47,144 nt of DNA from Terribacillus saccharophilus (GCF_002272745.1 NZ_NPBD01000017.1:1-47144), one strand, 5' to 3'. Positions 34,303 to 43,155 are shown, counted from the first letter of the stretch. Program-made: numbers and translations. Notes: generated from the sequence alone by a model not told the origin.

Positions 34303-35445
34303 TTAGGTTCGTCGTAGAGGAAATAATGTTCGCCAGTCCTGCGTCGTTCGTAACTTTGCGTCAGCCTTTGCCTGGGCGCCTGGTACCGTCTCCAGGGCTA
34401 TAAATTGATTCCATTGATTTGTGGCTGCCCCGTCGGCTGTTCGGTAATAGACCAGCCCGCCTTTTTCCGTAAAGAATTGGAAAGCGCGGTTTTGGTTGTG
34501 TTTGAAAGTAACAACCGTCCCCAACGCTGTCGGGTATCCCAGTGCGTTGTCAGAGCCTTCGAGCCCATTCATATACTTCTGCAGCTCCGCTTCGGAATCA
34601 GCAGAAAGCATGCCATTCTCCACTACAATAGCTGCCGGCACATGACGACCCTGCTTGAAGTACAAGTAATTTAATTCCTGCGCCTTACGTGTGCCGTATA
34701 TATTGACGATATGCCCAATCCATCGCGGTACACCATATGCACCTGAACCAATCTTAAAGTGAATGATTTCAGTAGCTCGTAGATTATCAGGGGTATTGTC
34801 ATCAAACTTTCCAGTACGACTATCCATAATACGAGTGTCGCCGTACTCTTTAAAGTAGACCTTCTTGCCATTAATCATTTGTACATAGCGACGGAAAGAG
34901 CGCCACCTCTGAATAACCGATGTCTTTCCATCTCGGACAATAGTATAGGGCACTAAATCTGGAACAGTCTTCTTACAAACCCTCATATACTGGCCATCCG
35001 CAAACTCGATTCCAGCAGGCTTGTTCGTCCCATCTCTCAGAACTTCCACATAACCATTGCCCATCTTCTCTCTGTCTTCAAGAGCATATCCAAGTACAGT
35101 TTCGGCTTCTTCATCAAAGTGAAGATAACGCATGAACTCTGTTAGCTGTGTCCACTCTTCATCCGCCTTCTTCTTTCGTTCAGATGAAGTGTCTTGAGCA
35201 TTGTAATCAAACAGATAACGCGGCTCGAAACCAAAGCCAAGAATATTAATCTTGTACGCCTCAATACATTGTTGCAGGATGGTCGAGTACTCACCAATAC
35301 CCTTCAATTCTTTTAGGTTATATGGCGGTTGCAGGATGTCACCATTTTCATAGATATCGATGAACGGGTCGTCATACATCTGCTTGGTCGTCTGGGAAGG
35401 AGCTTCCGCTTTTATGACCCTGGCTTTCATTTTTTGTTGTGTCAC
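34303..35445 (-). pseudogene. Portal protein N-terminus fused to tail fibre, then frameshifted
   Basis: Residues 1-300 read as a PBSX-type portal protein (PPYNLKELKGIGEYSTILQQ, KMGNGYVEVLRDG, HFKIGSGAYGVPRWIGH, LNYLYFKQGRHVPAAI). After GLEGSDNA at about residue 301 the sequence changes to tail fibre (LGYPTALGTVVTF, FTEKGGLVYYRTADGAATNQW, GAQAKADA). The remaining portal and all head and tail genes up to the fibre are gone. The frame then shifts at 34354-34358, where AAAG should have one more base, and it stops after 20 odd residues. Gene order before (terminase) and after (fibre, XkdX) supports one deletion. The start ATG lies 6 bases after the terminase gene. Confidence 0.85.
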
Positions 35446-35451
35446 GAACGC

Positions 35452-36759
35452 TTACCTCCTCTCCCGTCTAGGGCGTGTCCTTGCCTTCTCTTTCGCTTGT
35501 TCTTTAAGGTCAGCGACTTCGTAGTCATCCAGACCGTACCAAATAGCTGAGAATGTGTGTGGATCGATTTTAAACTCATCCTCAATGATATTACCTTGTT
35601 TGTCTACAGCATAAGTTAGGTCCTTCAGCTCGAAGATAGTGTTGGTACATCTATCAGAGCAGATAATCTTTCTGAATCGCTTCACCTTCTTGGTGTACTG
35701 CAAGCGCGATCCTTTAAACTTATGAGCGCCAACCATGTCGAAGCCTTGATCTCTAAAATATCGTATAGTCTTTGGCTCTGCAGAGTCCGCTTTGATTCGC
35801 TCCTGTGACTCTTTGAATTCCTTTAGTTCTTCAACAGTTACGTCATCCGTCTTATCGCGGTCGTAATATTCCCAGTAGATGTATAAATACAGCTTCTTAG
35901 GATCAATCGCCATTCGAAGAACAGCGTTATAAGAGTCGACAAAACCAAAGTCCATGCCGACTTTCTTAATTGGATTATCAATATCCAATATTGAGCGCAT
36001 AACCTTTTGATGCTCTTGCACTGCAAATTGTGGCAATACGCGTTTTCCGTTAATGCCAAAACGACCTAGCCGCGCAATGCGGTACAGGTCAGGATCATAA
36101 TCCTTTAGTTCTTCCAGCTGATTAATATAATCAAGCGGAAGAAACAAATTGTCATCAGCAGTCGAATAATGATAGAAGGTGTCACCTACAACAACTGATT
36201 TTTCTTCATACAGCTGCTCAGCATCTAAAACAAATCGTTTATTCAATTCGTCTTTAAAGAAGTGAGTGAATGTCCAGTTATCTTCTCCAACAGGGTTTGT
36301 CGACAGGATCATATGGAGCTTCAGTGTTGGATGCCGCAAGCGGCCAATTAGCTCTTTGAATCCGGTGTACTTTACTTCGGAAGCTTCTTCCACCCATATC
36401 AGCGAGACATTATTCACTGACTTCAATTTGGCTGGCTTGTCCATACCTTTAAAGATAATTCGACTACCATTCGGGAATTTCACCTTCATAGGAGACGTAC
36501 TGAATTTAATATGGTCGGACAGGTCCAGACCCTCTACAATCTCCTCTAATAGAGAATAAGTAGAGTCGCGATGAGTATCGTAAACTTCCCGCATCACTAA
36601 TGCAGTACGCTTCTCCTCCAAGAGCTTCATGATGATTTTTAAGGCCACATGGTAACTCTTACTGCTGCCATATCCACCTACAAGAAATTGAAACTTTTGA
36701 TTCCAATCAAAAAGAAAATCCTCAAAGTGCGGATTGACCTCTTTCTCGGCTACCGTCAT
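35452..36759 (-). CDS. xtmB: Terminase large subunit (PBSX XtmB type)
   Basis: A 435-residue DNA-packaging motor subunit. The ATPase part has Walker [11 protein letters not shown] (28-37), Walker [13 protein letters not shown] (118-129) and the coupling motif LSTNPVG; the nuclease part starts with GMDFGFVDS (Asp270). It would pump DNA into the prohead and cut it. It overlaps the small-subunit gene by 4 bases (ATGA). The reading frame is intact, although the portal it docks to is broken, so it has no use for packaging in this cell unless supplied with another phage's prohead. Confidence 0.9.
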   Translation of the reverse strand: MTVAEKEVNPHFEDFLFDWNQKFQFLVGGYGSSKSYHVALKIIMKLLEEKRTALVMREVYDTHRDSTYSLLEEIVEGLDLSDHIKFSTSPMKVKFPNGSRIIFKGMDKPAKLKSVNNVSLIWVEEASEVKYTGFKELIGRLRHPTLKLHMILSTNPVGEDNWTFTHFFKDELNKRFVLDAEQLYEEKSVVVGDTFYHYSTADDNLFLPLDYINQLEELKDYDPDLYRIARLGRFGINGKRVLPQFAVQEHQKVMRSILDIDNPIKKVGMDFGFVDSYNAVLRMAIDPKKLYLYIYWEYYDRDKTDDVTVEELKEFKESQERIKADSAEPKTIRYFRDQGFDMVGAHKFKGSRLQYTKKVKRFRKIICSDRCTNTIFELKDLTYAVDKQGNIIEDEFKIDPHTFSAIWYGLDDYEVADLKEQAKEKARTRPRRERR

Positions 36760-37625
36760 TTCTTCCCACCCCCGCGCTTTTCTTTGCGGCGGATAAGAAT
36801 TTGAATTGGTTCCCCGTCGTTATCTTTCTGATTAGCTTTCTTCTTATCGAGCTCCAAACGTTGGACATCCATATATCGACGATGTTCATACAATGTTTCA
36901 ATCTCATGCTTGGTCTTGATAGCTTTCTGCTTGGCAGACTGTATTCGTGTCAAAGCCTCTTCCAGCTTTAGCACGTCATCAATGCGCCGATAAGATTGCT
37001 CCTCTTCTTGAGTTACAACCATCTGTGGCACTTTTGTAACAACGGTTTTCTGGTGCCCCGTCTCTTCATCATGTACAACCACTGGCTCTTTCGTGACAAT
37101 ACGCTCTTTTAAAATGCGCTTCTCTACTTCGGATAGGCCCGCGGTCATATCAGCTATCCGCTTCAGCATACGCCGCTCACGAATAGAAAGTAATCTGATC
37201 TCTTCATCGACCTGATTAAGAGGCGTAGTATCGACCACGCCAAAAAGCGCTTGTTCATCTTCTGACAGCACATCTCCATAGATGGATTCATACTCACCAG
37301 TGACAAGCGCATTCTTGTTTCCTGCAGGAGCTGCCCCGCCTTTATTTCCTTTGGCATTTTGATTACCAGGCGGAGCTTTGCCCCCTTTATTTCCCCTTGC
37401 ATTTTTGCTCCCTTTCGGAGCGCCTCGTTTAGTAACGTTACCATTCGATTCAATAGTAACGTTACCATTCAACTGATCTTCCCAGCTGTCTTGGTTCTTC
37501 CACTTTCTGATCTGTGAATCACCGACATCCAGTTCGACAGCAATCTCTTTCAAAGCCTTGGTTCCATTGCTTTCTTTCCATAAGCGGAAGGCTTCATCCC
37601 GCTTTGGATTACGAGGTCTAGCCAT
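36756..37625 (-). CDS. xtmA: Terminase small subunit (PBSX XtmA type)
   Basis: A 289-residue protein. Residues 1-50 form a helix-turn-helix ([21 protein letters not shown]), followed by a Gly/Asn/Lys-rich linker with three repeats of the G-N-K-G-G and A-P-x-G-x-x-N-A type (68-110). A charged helical region makes up the remainder. It recognises phage DNA and hands it to the large subunit. It is complete and translationally coupled to xtmB. Intact small terminases in remnants sometimes hijack or disturb packaging of other phages. Confidence 0.85.
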   Translation of the reverse strand: MARPRNPKRDEAFRLWKESNGTKALKEIAVELDVGDSQIRKWKNQDSWEDQLNGNVTIESNGNVTKRGAPKGSKNARGNKGGKAPPGNQNAKGNKGGAAPAGNKNALVTGEYESIYGDVLSEDEQALFGVVDTTPLNQVDEEIRLLSIRERRMLKRIADMTAGLSEVEKRILKERIVTKEPVVVHDEETGHQKTVVTKVPQMVVTQEEEQSYRRIDDVLKLEEALTRIQSAKQKAIKTKHEIETLYEHRRYMDVQRLELDKKKANQKDNDGEPIQILIRRKEKRGGGKK

Positions 37626-37683
37626 CTACATCATCACCCACCCCCATCAAATGAATTAAGTTTGAGTTTGTTTCTATATACAA

Positions 37684-37706
37684 TAAAAAAACACCCGCTA
37701 GGGTGC
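37684..37706 (-). terminator. Terminator of the 245-residue membrane protein gene
   Basis: On the minus strand AGCACCC TAG CGGGTGT is followed by TTTTTT. Confidence 0.8.
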
Positions 37707-38444
37707 TCAGTCAATCTCTTTAATTAACTTCTCGTGAGTATGCCTTAAATTATCACTTAGAGATAGAAACTCGTTTTTTATTTGTTTGGTAATTTGTTTC
37801 TCTATACTATTAACATGCGCTACTTTTTCTTTAATAATCTCAATATCATCATTATGATAACGATCATATATATTATGTTCATATTTTTGATATGCCCATT
37901 CGCGTAAGTCAGCTAAAGAGTTCTTTAATCTAGTAATTAAAAAACCCGTTTCGTTTACATAATTTTTTGTTACCAACATTTTCTTATAAGAATTTGAATC
38001 AACAAATACAAGTTCTTCTCTCAGTTCTACAAATATATCCTGAGATAAATAAGTATATTTATCTGTTATCTGGACACTTAATTTCACTTTGTCAAAATCA
38101 AGTAAGAATCTGTTCTTCGAGCCCTCATACTCATGTAAATCTCTATGTACTTTTTTAAGAATATCTGCAGCTTTTTCCAAGCGGTAAATTTTTTTTGGCA
38201 GATTATCTTTCTCCCGATTTTTATCTGTATGCCTTATCGTCAAATACACACCCACTAAAGTTATGAGCCCACCAATAATGGCACCTGCAAGTCCAATAAA
38301 TGCTGAAATATACTCTCTCTCACCTAAATCAAGAACCATAAACATCGCTACTACAGCAGTCATGATAGCAGCAAAACCAATTACAGCAAGTACTGTATAA
38401 AAAGTAATGATTACTGCCTTTTTCCAATTCTCTATGACAATCAC
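37707..38444 (-). CDS. Two-helix membrane protein of unknown function
   Basis: A 245-residue protein with membrane helices at about 10-33 and 45-68 (the second ending GGLITLVGVYLTIRH), then a basic stretch (TDKNREKD) and a long helical cytoplasmic domain (80-245). The start is uncertain: the GTG at 38444 touches AGGAGG, so the true start may be slightly downstream. It lies between terminase and upstream phage genes with its own terminator, so it is a moron-type insertion. Such anchored cytoplasmic domains are seen in phage exclusion and defence proteins, but nothing specific is identifiable. Confidence 0.6.
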   Translation of the reverse strand: MIVIENWKKAVIITFYTVLAVIGFAAIMTAVVAMFMVLDLGEREYISAFIGLAGAIIGGLITLVGVYLTIRHTDKNREKDNLPKKIYRLEKAADILKKVHRDLHEYEGSKNRFLLDFDKVKLSVQITDKYTYLSQDIFVELREELVFVDSNSYKKMLVTKNYVNETGFLITRLKNSLADLREWAYQKYEHNIYDRYHNDDIEIIKEKVAHVNSIEKQITKQIKNEFLSLSDNLRHTHEKLIKEID

Positions 38445-38487
38445 CCTCCTACGTCCATCTTATCTGAATCGATATCGGTTTTGATAC

Positions 38488-38517
38488 TAAAAAAGCACCT
38501 ACAAATGTAGATGCTCT
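38488..38517 (-). terminator. Terminator of the 157-residue membrane protein gene
   Basis: On the minus strand AGCATCTACA TTTG TGTAGGTGCT (one mismatch) is followed by TTTTTT. Confidence 0.75.
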
Positions 38518-38617
38518 TGTAATGATTTTATGTTTTGGAATTGAAAGCCCGAAGGGCATAGGTAGAGAAGCACATGCCGCTCCGTCCTGCCTCCCAGTAT
38601 AGCATGGACCTCCAAAT

Positions 38618-39091
38618 TTAGCAGTGAAGCTTTTTCTTCTCTTCTAATATCTCGAGTAATATATTTCGTTTATATATTTCATGCCTCATGCTTCCATCCC
38701 ATTTCCACCATAGTAAATAGAATGGAACTATAACCACCCCAATACCTAAGCCTAAAATAAAGGAATAAATAATACTGCTTAAAATGGGTTGGTCCGAAAA
38801 GACGCCCAATAAATTTATAGCACTCTGTGGATTATCTGGGTCAAAAAAGTAACGGGTAAATGCAGATGCGCATACAGCAGCTATAAACGAAAGTAATAAA
38901 GAAACTAAACCAGGTGCAGATTCCTTTTTATCAAATGCCTTAACATGATTTTCAATCATACAAATTATTTCATAATAATTGTATTTTTCATCTTTAAAAT
39001 ACTTTTCAAAACTTCTAACGTATTCGTCCAATTGCTTGTTTGCTTCTGCCCTTGCATTAGCATATCTTTTTGCTGTTTTAACTGTAATCAT
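38618..39091 (-). CDS. Membrane protein of unknown function (157 aa)
   Basis: A 157-residue protein. An N-terminal cytoplasmic helical part (1-58, KTAKRYANARAEANKQ, YNYYEIICMIENHVKAF) precedes two membrane segments (about 60-82 and 103-128) and a short charged C-terminus (YKRNILLEILEEKKKLHC). It has its own terminator. Together with the gene at 37707 it forms a pair of unrelated membrane proteins in the spot between the small 55-residue gene and terminase. No family assigned. Confidence 0.6.
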   Translation of the reverse strand: MITVKTAKRYANARAEANKQLDEYVRSFEKYFKDEKYNYYEIICMIENHVKAFDKKESAPGLVSLLLSFIAAVCASAFTRYFFDPDNPQSAINLLGVFSDQPILSSIIYSFILGLGIGVVIVPFYLLWWKWDGSMRHEIYKRNILLEILEEKKKLHC

Positions 39092-39136
39092 ATAATCCCT
39101 CCTACCTTTTTATCGGTAAGAGATACAATAAATTAA

Positions 39137-39304
39137 TTATCTTTTTCTACGAACTCGTCTACCAACCCGCTGATAGGTTTCACGTCTTACACCCATCATT
39201 TCCTCGACTTCACGCCGCTTACGATCTGTAGCAGCTTGAGCAGCGAACTCCTTATCCGACTGCACATTCAACTTGGCAGCCATAATGTCTCTTATTTTTG
39301 CCAT
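39137..39304 (-). CDS. Small basic phage protein (55 aa)
   Basis: A 55-codon frame with AAGGGGAAAGACG ahead of the ATG. The protein starts MAKIRDIMAAKLNVQSDKEF and ends in an arginine-rich segment (VRRETYQRVGRRVRRKR), all helical and strongly basic, consistent with a small nucleic-acid-binding phage protein. The frame is too short for routine gene calling. No family assigned. Confidence 0.6.
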   Translation of the reverse strand: MAKIRDIMAAKLNVQSDKEFAAQAATDRKRREVEEMMGVRRETYQRVGRRVRRKR

Positions 39305-39647
39305 CGTCTTTCCCCTTTTATTTTTTAAGCACCACCTTATGCTAAATGCTTGTTTGTTATTGACCGACCCAATTCACCGAGAGGAAAGGCTGAGATTGAG
39401 AAGTCAATTCATGATTCAAAGGAAATGCAGAATCAACAATTCAATCCCCGACTGATTTAATCGCAACTAACCGAATAATCGGTGACCAGTCAAGCTGGCC
39501 GCGCGCTCCCAACTCCAGATGCTCCCCTCGTTAACCAGGCATCCTTCACAGTCGTGCAAAATCAGGCGAGTACGTCTTGATAAGGGAAAGGCGCTTCTCC
39601 CAGAGGACTTTTTGCCCCTGAGAAAATGTTACTTGCTTTACAAAAAT

Positions 39648-39675
39648 AAAAAGGCACCCAGTTTGGCACCTTTTT
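39648..39675 (-). terminator. Possible minus-strand terminator
   Basis: On the minus strand AAAAAGGUGCC pairs with GGUGCCUUUUU with two G-U wobbles; on the plus strand these become A-C mismatches. No minus-strand gene is seen directly upstream, which hints at an unrecognised transcript. Confidence 0.35.
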
Positions 39676-39807
39676 TGTTTACTTATACGAAAAAAAAACC
39701 TTAGCTAAAGATTTCAGAATTTAATTTCTATTTATTCATCGAATTTTGTCGAAAACATTCTTCTTGCTTCTACAAAATAAGACAAAAAAATACGTTTACT
39801 TTCAAAT

Positions 39808-39833
39808 ATACCAATAATACAATTGTTTGGTAT
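39808..39833. promoter_or_regulatory. Inverted repeat ahead of the C92 peptidase gene, copy 2
   Basis: ATACCAA (39808-39814) and TTGGTAT (39827-39833), half-sites 18 bases apart, followed by a possible -10 TAAAAT (39835-39840). The half-sites match those at 29951-29985 ahead of copy 1. Confidence 0.5.
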
Positions 39834-39866
39834 TTAAAATAAATTATGGAAGTAGGTAAGGAAAAA

Positions 39867-40439
39867 TTGAAGAAATTGTCAAGGATTTTGATTTCTGCAC
39901 TTATTATCGTCTTAGGAATTGGTCTGTTTAACGTAGATTCAGCAGATGCCGCAACATATCAACCAGGTGATATTTTCATTACTGACGCGACAAGTTACGA
40001 TGGTATAACAGGGCATGTAGCTATTTATCTCGGTGGTGGTGGACTCATGCATACTTCAGGATGGAAAACTGAGCCCTATCCGGAAACTATATCAGTAGAC
40101 AAATTTAAAAGTAGGTATAAAAATAGAATAAAAGTTATTAGACCTCCAAATGCTAAAGTTGGTCAAAAAGCTGTAGACGCTGCAATGAATTATTTCTATG
40201 GGCGGAACATTCCTTACAGCGTCGTTCCTACTGGCGGCTTAACAAATATCAGCAAAACATATTGTAGTGAACTTGTTTGGTACTCATACTACAAAGCAGG
40301 TTTAGAATTCAAACAAGCAAATGTAACTTCTCAAGGTAAATTAACATGGTATAGACCAACAGTTTGGATGCCTTATGACTTTCAAAGTGAGCAAGTACTC
40401 AAGCACGTTGGCTTTACATGGGTTGATAAGAAATTCTAA
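39867..40439 (+). CDS. Secreted YiiX/C92-type cysteine peptidase or amidase, copy 2
   Basis: A 190-residue exported protein with a signal peptide (LISALIIVLGIGLFNVDSADA) and a C92 domain: PGDIFITDATSYDGITGHVAI with the catalytic His and SKTYCSELVWYSYY with the nucleophile Cys. I place the start at TTG 39867, where AAGGAAAAA precedes; the ATG at 39846 has no ribosome site and may sit at the transcript start. It is clearly related to copy 1 (same GITGH and TYCS motifs) but lacks the acidic spacer. A DUF3139 gene converges on it. Confidence 0.75.
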   Translation: MKKLSRILISALIIVLGIGLFNVDSADAATYQPGDIFITDATSYDGITGHVAIYLGGGGLMHTSGWKTEPYPETISVDKFKSRYKNRIKVIRPPNAKVGQKAVDAAMNYFYGRNIPYSVVPTGGLTNISKTYCSELVWYSYYKAGLEFKQANVTSQGKLTWYRPTVWMPYDFQSEQVLKHVGFTWVDKKF

Positions 40440-40446
40440 AAATAAA

Positions 40447-40490
40447 CAAACCGTATGAAAATGGATTAAGTCCTTTTCATACGGTTTATC
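40447..40490. terminator. Bidirectional terminator between C92 copy 2 and DUF3139 copy 2
   Basis: Arms AAACCGTATGAAAA and TTTTCATACGGTTT between convergent genes. Confidence 0.9.
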
Positions 40491-40516
40491 TTTTATCGCA
40501 TCTTATTTTTGACCTA

Positions 40517-40822
40517 TTACTCTACATGATCCCCAGTTTTAGTTGATTCTAGAATAACATCTCCCGATTCATTCTTGTAATAAAAATAAGTTTTCTCGTC
40601 GCCTTTGATTTTAACAGAAACCATGTAATTTTTATTGCCGCTTAAATTCGCAACAAAAGGCTCTAGTTCAACTATGTCGCTTTCTTGTTTTCCGCTATCA
40701 ATTAGATAATCGTGCACGGAGTCCTCAACGCTGTTCTTCTTGAATGAGATATATCCCCATATGGTTGTTGGAATTAATAGTATCACTATTATAATAACAG
40801 GTATTATTATTTTCTTTTTCAT
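40517..40822 (-). CDS. DUF3139 membrane-anchored protein, copy 2
   Basis: A 101-residue protein with an N-terminal membrane helix (KIIIPVIIIVILLIPTTIWGY) and a small outer domain (VEDSVHDYLIDSGKQESDI, GNKNYMVSVKIKGDEKTYFYYKN), again of the DUF3139 layout. Compared with copy 1 the sequence is divergent but the order of strands and the helix in front match. It faces the second C92 peptidase gene, so both C92 genes of the element have a DUF3139 neighbour. Confidence 0.7.
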   Translation of the reverse strand: MKKKIIIPVIIIVILLIPTTIWGYISFKKNSVEDSVHDYLIDSGKQESDIVELEPFVANLSGNKNYMVSVKIKGDEKTYFYYKNESGDVILESTKTGDHVE

Positions 40823-40966
40823 ATCAATGCTCCATCTTAGAATTATTTAATTTACTGTATCGTAATTATATTAGAATGACACTAGCTGATATAATACTCA
40901 ACAGAGTATATATCATTTTTACCATATTTTCCTTCTTATGAAAACCATATTTTATATATTAAAGTG

Positions 40967-41350
40967 TTATATGATTAAGAGACTAGTTGCCAATTTATTT
41001 AATGCTATCCTTTTTAAATTATAGTATTTATTCTTCTTAATTCTTAATTCTAAGTAGATTTCTATATCCTTAATTTGCTCTGGATTAAGATACTTCATTT
41101 CAACTATCTGCCTCTCAATAAAATCCAAAGATCCCTCCAGCGCCCGCTCCACCTGTCGCACCTTAATCTCATTTAGTCGATCCGAATGCCTCAAAGATGG
41201 AAACAATCCCACTACGCCTTCCTCTTGCTGCTCTCTCCTATTCTGAATCTGAACCTTCAAGGCCCGATACGCTTTTAGCTCTTTTATTACAATCTGCTGT
41301 ACTTCTTTTTCATCTATCTCCGGAAGGAGTGTCAGTTGCTTAGCATTCAT
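40967..41350 (-). CDS. ArpU-like late-gene regulator
   Basis: A 127-residue helical protein with the region KYLNPEQIKDIEIYLELRIKKNKYYNLKRIALNKLA, which fits the sigma-like C-terminal helix-turn-helix of ArpU-type phage regulators that switch on packaging and lysis genes. Position also fits: PBSX and skin carry their equivalent (Xpf, YqaQ) between XtrA/YqaO and terminase. AGGGGG precedes the ATG. Its last residues run up to the stop without a clear terminator. It would activate the late promoter of this remnant, now controlling fused and cargo genes. Confidence 0.65.
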   Translation of the reverse strand: MNAKQLTLLPEIDEKEVQQIVIKELKAYRALKVQIQNRREQQEEGVVGLFPSLRHSDRLNEIKVRQVERALEGSLDFIERQIVEMKYLNPEQIKDIEIYLELRIKKNKYYNLKRIALNKLATSLLII

Positions 41351-41370
41351 TTCTTATCCCCCTAACTAAA

Positions 41371-41412
41371 AAAGGACACCAAACAACGCTAATGCGTCAT
41401 TCAGTGTCCTCC
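41371..41412 (-). terminator. Terminator of the four-helix membrane protein gene
   Basis: On the minus strand GGACAC at the gene end pairs with GTGTCC, followed by TTTTTTAG. The hairpin includes the stop codon. Confidence 0.65.
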
Positions 41413-42035
41413 AGTTTGCTGGTAGAACTATCATTCTTTAATTTCTGAGACATCTTTTCAGCTCGTTCTTTAGCTTCTTTCTCTTTTTGTTTCCTTAGAA
41501 ATATTTGCAATTCTACCCTAAGCTTATCCATTTCTTTGTCTTTTTTTTCTTGTTCAGTAATTCTATTTTTTACATTTTTGAGATCTGCTTTAAATATATA
41601 ATATATTACAATACCAAATTGCAATGCACTACTTAATAAGAATATTAATAGATTTATAACTACAAAGGAAGTTATATCCTCAAAGTGTTTGTATAGCGTG
41701 CTGCTAAACAATGACAGGAATACATATAAAAAGGAGCTTACGAAAGCATTACCTAGTATTTTTAGTAGTGTTCCAAAATTCTTTTCTGTAAGAACTGCTA
41801 CAGCTGAGTCAGATTGAGTGCTACCTAATAGAGTATAGATTGTAAAATATATACCTATAAATACTGTAGCAATTGTTACTATTGCTGAATCTTTTGATAA
41901 AATCTCTGGCATCCAAGTCTCATTTGTATATTCATGGAATTTTCCGATGAAGCTAGTATCCCAAAAAAGACTAACAGTCCAAGTTGCACTGAATAAGATG
42001 ACAAGTAACCATGCTAGAAATTTTTCCACAATCAT
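41397..42035 (-). CDS. Four-helix membrane protein of unknown function
   Basis: A 212-residue protein with four membrane helices (about 5-25, 50-72, 92-115, 122-147) and a long charged coiled-coil tail (150-212). The ATG at 42035 lacks a ribosome site. An in-frame CTG at 42059 lies 7 bases after AGGAGG, giving an 8-residue longer N-terminus, and may be the true start. It follows the DUF6731-like gene by about 50 bases and is likely in its transcript. Membrane protein plus soluble partner in a phage accessory spot is a pattern of abortive-infection or exclusion systems; that is inference. Confidence 0.6.
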   Translation of the reverse strand: MIVEKFLAWLLVILFSATWTVSLFWDTSFIGKFHEYTNETWMPEILSKDSAIVTIATVFIGIYFTIYTLLGSTQSDSAVAVLTEKNFGTLLKILGNAFVSSFLYVFLSLFSSTLYKHFEDITSFVVINLLIFLLSSALQFGIVIYYIFKADLKNVKNRITEQEKKDKEMDKLRVELQIFLRKQKEKEAKERAEKMSQKLKNDSSTSKLEDTE

Positions 42036-42085
42036 AAATAAAAACTTTTTACCGGTCAGAGTCTTTCCTCCTCCCTATATAAAAT

Positions 42086-43072
42086 TTACCGTAACAATTC
42101 AGGTACATATATACCTGGAAAATCTACAGGAACTAATTCATATCCTTGATAAAAATGTCGTCCAAGCCTTTGCCATTGTTGATAATAGCTATCTGATATG
42201 GTGTCAGCTATGATCTCATGGGCAGTCAAATCAAGTAAAGGATCATCAAGAATTTCTCTTTTTAGAACGCCCTCATTCTTTAAGTTCACTTTTTCAGGCT
42301 TATTGGTATCCGGATTTACATAATCGACATATATAGCTGCATATGCTTCGCTTTCAAAATCTAAATCCTCAAGTATTTGAATTAAGGCCGCAGTATCCAT
42401 AGTATCGTTGCGATATCTACCTTGACCAAAACTAAAACTAGCAGTACTAGCGTTGTATTCCCTACTTACCCCAAATGCATTGTACTGTAGAGTTTCTATT
42501 AATCCCATCTCTTCCTCATCCATATTTGCAATAATATTCCGCATCTCTTCTGATCTAATATTTAAAGTGACTTCAACACTTTTAATTCTGTTAGTCCGTC
42601 TAATTTTATTCATGGCATTACTGGTTGAGATTTCAATTACCTCTATACCCCAACTATTTTGCTCATCGTCTCGTGGCAAAAACTTCGATAGATATTCTTC
42701 AATGTTATTTGAACGTGCTCCAAAATGATTATATTGTACTACCATTTGAAAACTCCTAGGTATAAAAACAGCAGAGGTCAATTCCACAACATCATCTGTA
42801 ATGTCATCAATTCTGTCAGTTCTGCGGTTACCTAAAAAAGGTTTTCTTTCTCTATAATCTCCAAAGGTTACCTTACGATCATCAAAGGTGTTGAAATCAT
42901 TGGGATCAGGCTGTGCCATGTACAATAATGAATACGAACTTTTCCTACCTTCCTTGTACCTGTCTTCTTCATCTAAATCTCTGATTTGATCTATATAATC
43001 GCTTATAGAAATATCGGTCTTTAAACCGTTATGTGTAATAAATACATTGTAAAATTGAATCGATATACTCAT
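42086..43072 (-). CDS. DUF6731-like protein
   Basis: A 328-residue soluble protein. The layout (SISIQFYNVFIT at the start, a middle with SWGIEVIEISTSNAMNKIR, and a C-terminal YVDYVNPDTNKPEKVNLKNE) resembles the DUF6731 family, whose function is unknown; this assignment is from memory of the pattern and not secure. It is mixed alpha/beta, acidic, with no signal peptide. ATG 43072 has AGGAGG 11 bases upstream; the frame to 43117 has none. It lies between the XtrA-like gene and a four-helix membrane protein, where PBSX has no counterpart, so it is inserted cargo. Confidence 0.55.
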   Translation of the reverse strand: MSISIQFYNVFITHNGLKTDISISDYIDQIRDLDEEDRYKEGRKSSYSLLYMAQPDPNDFNTFDDRKVTFGDYRERKPFLGNRRTDRIDDITDDVVELTSAVFIPRSFQMVVQYNHFGARSNNIEEYLSKFLPRDDEQNSWGIEVIEISTSNAMNKIRRTNRIKSVEVTLNIRSEEMRNIIANMDEEEMGLIETLQYNAFGVSREYNASTASFSFGQGRYRNDTMDTAALIQILEDLDFESEAYAAIYVDYVNPDTNKPEKVNLKNEGVLKREILDDPLLDLTAHEIIADTISDSYYQQWQRLGRHFYQGYELVPVDFPGIYVPELLR

Positions 43073-43155
43073 ATTTGAATCTTCCTCCTGATAGTAATTA
43101 CTTATAAAGTACCACAACTATCAGACTAATATAAGGTAACAATGGAAATATTATC

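Larger units (their letters stand above)
39305..39866. other. 560-bp gene-free stretch inside the prophage
   Basis: I see no supported reading frame. It contains a direct repeat GGCACC...GGCACC with flanking A and T runs at 39648-39675, which folds on the minus strand (with two G-U pairs) as a terminator. At its right end lies the operator-like repeat of the second peptidase gene. The middle part is less AT-rich than its surroundings and may be a remnant or a small RNA. Confidence 0.4.
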
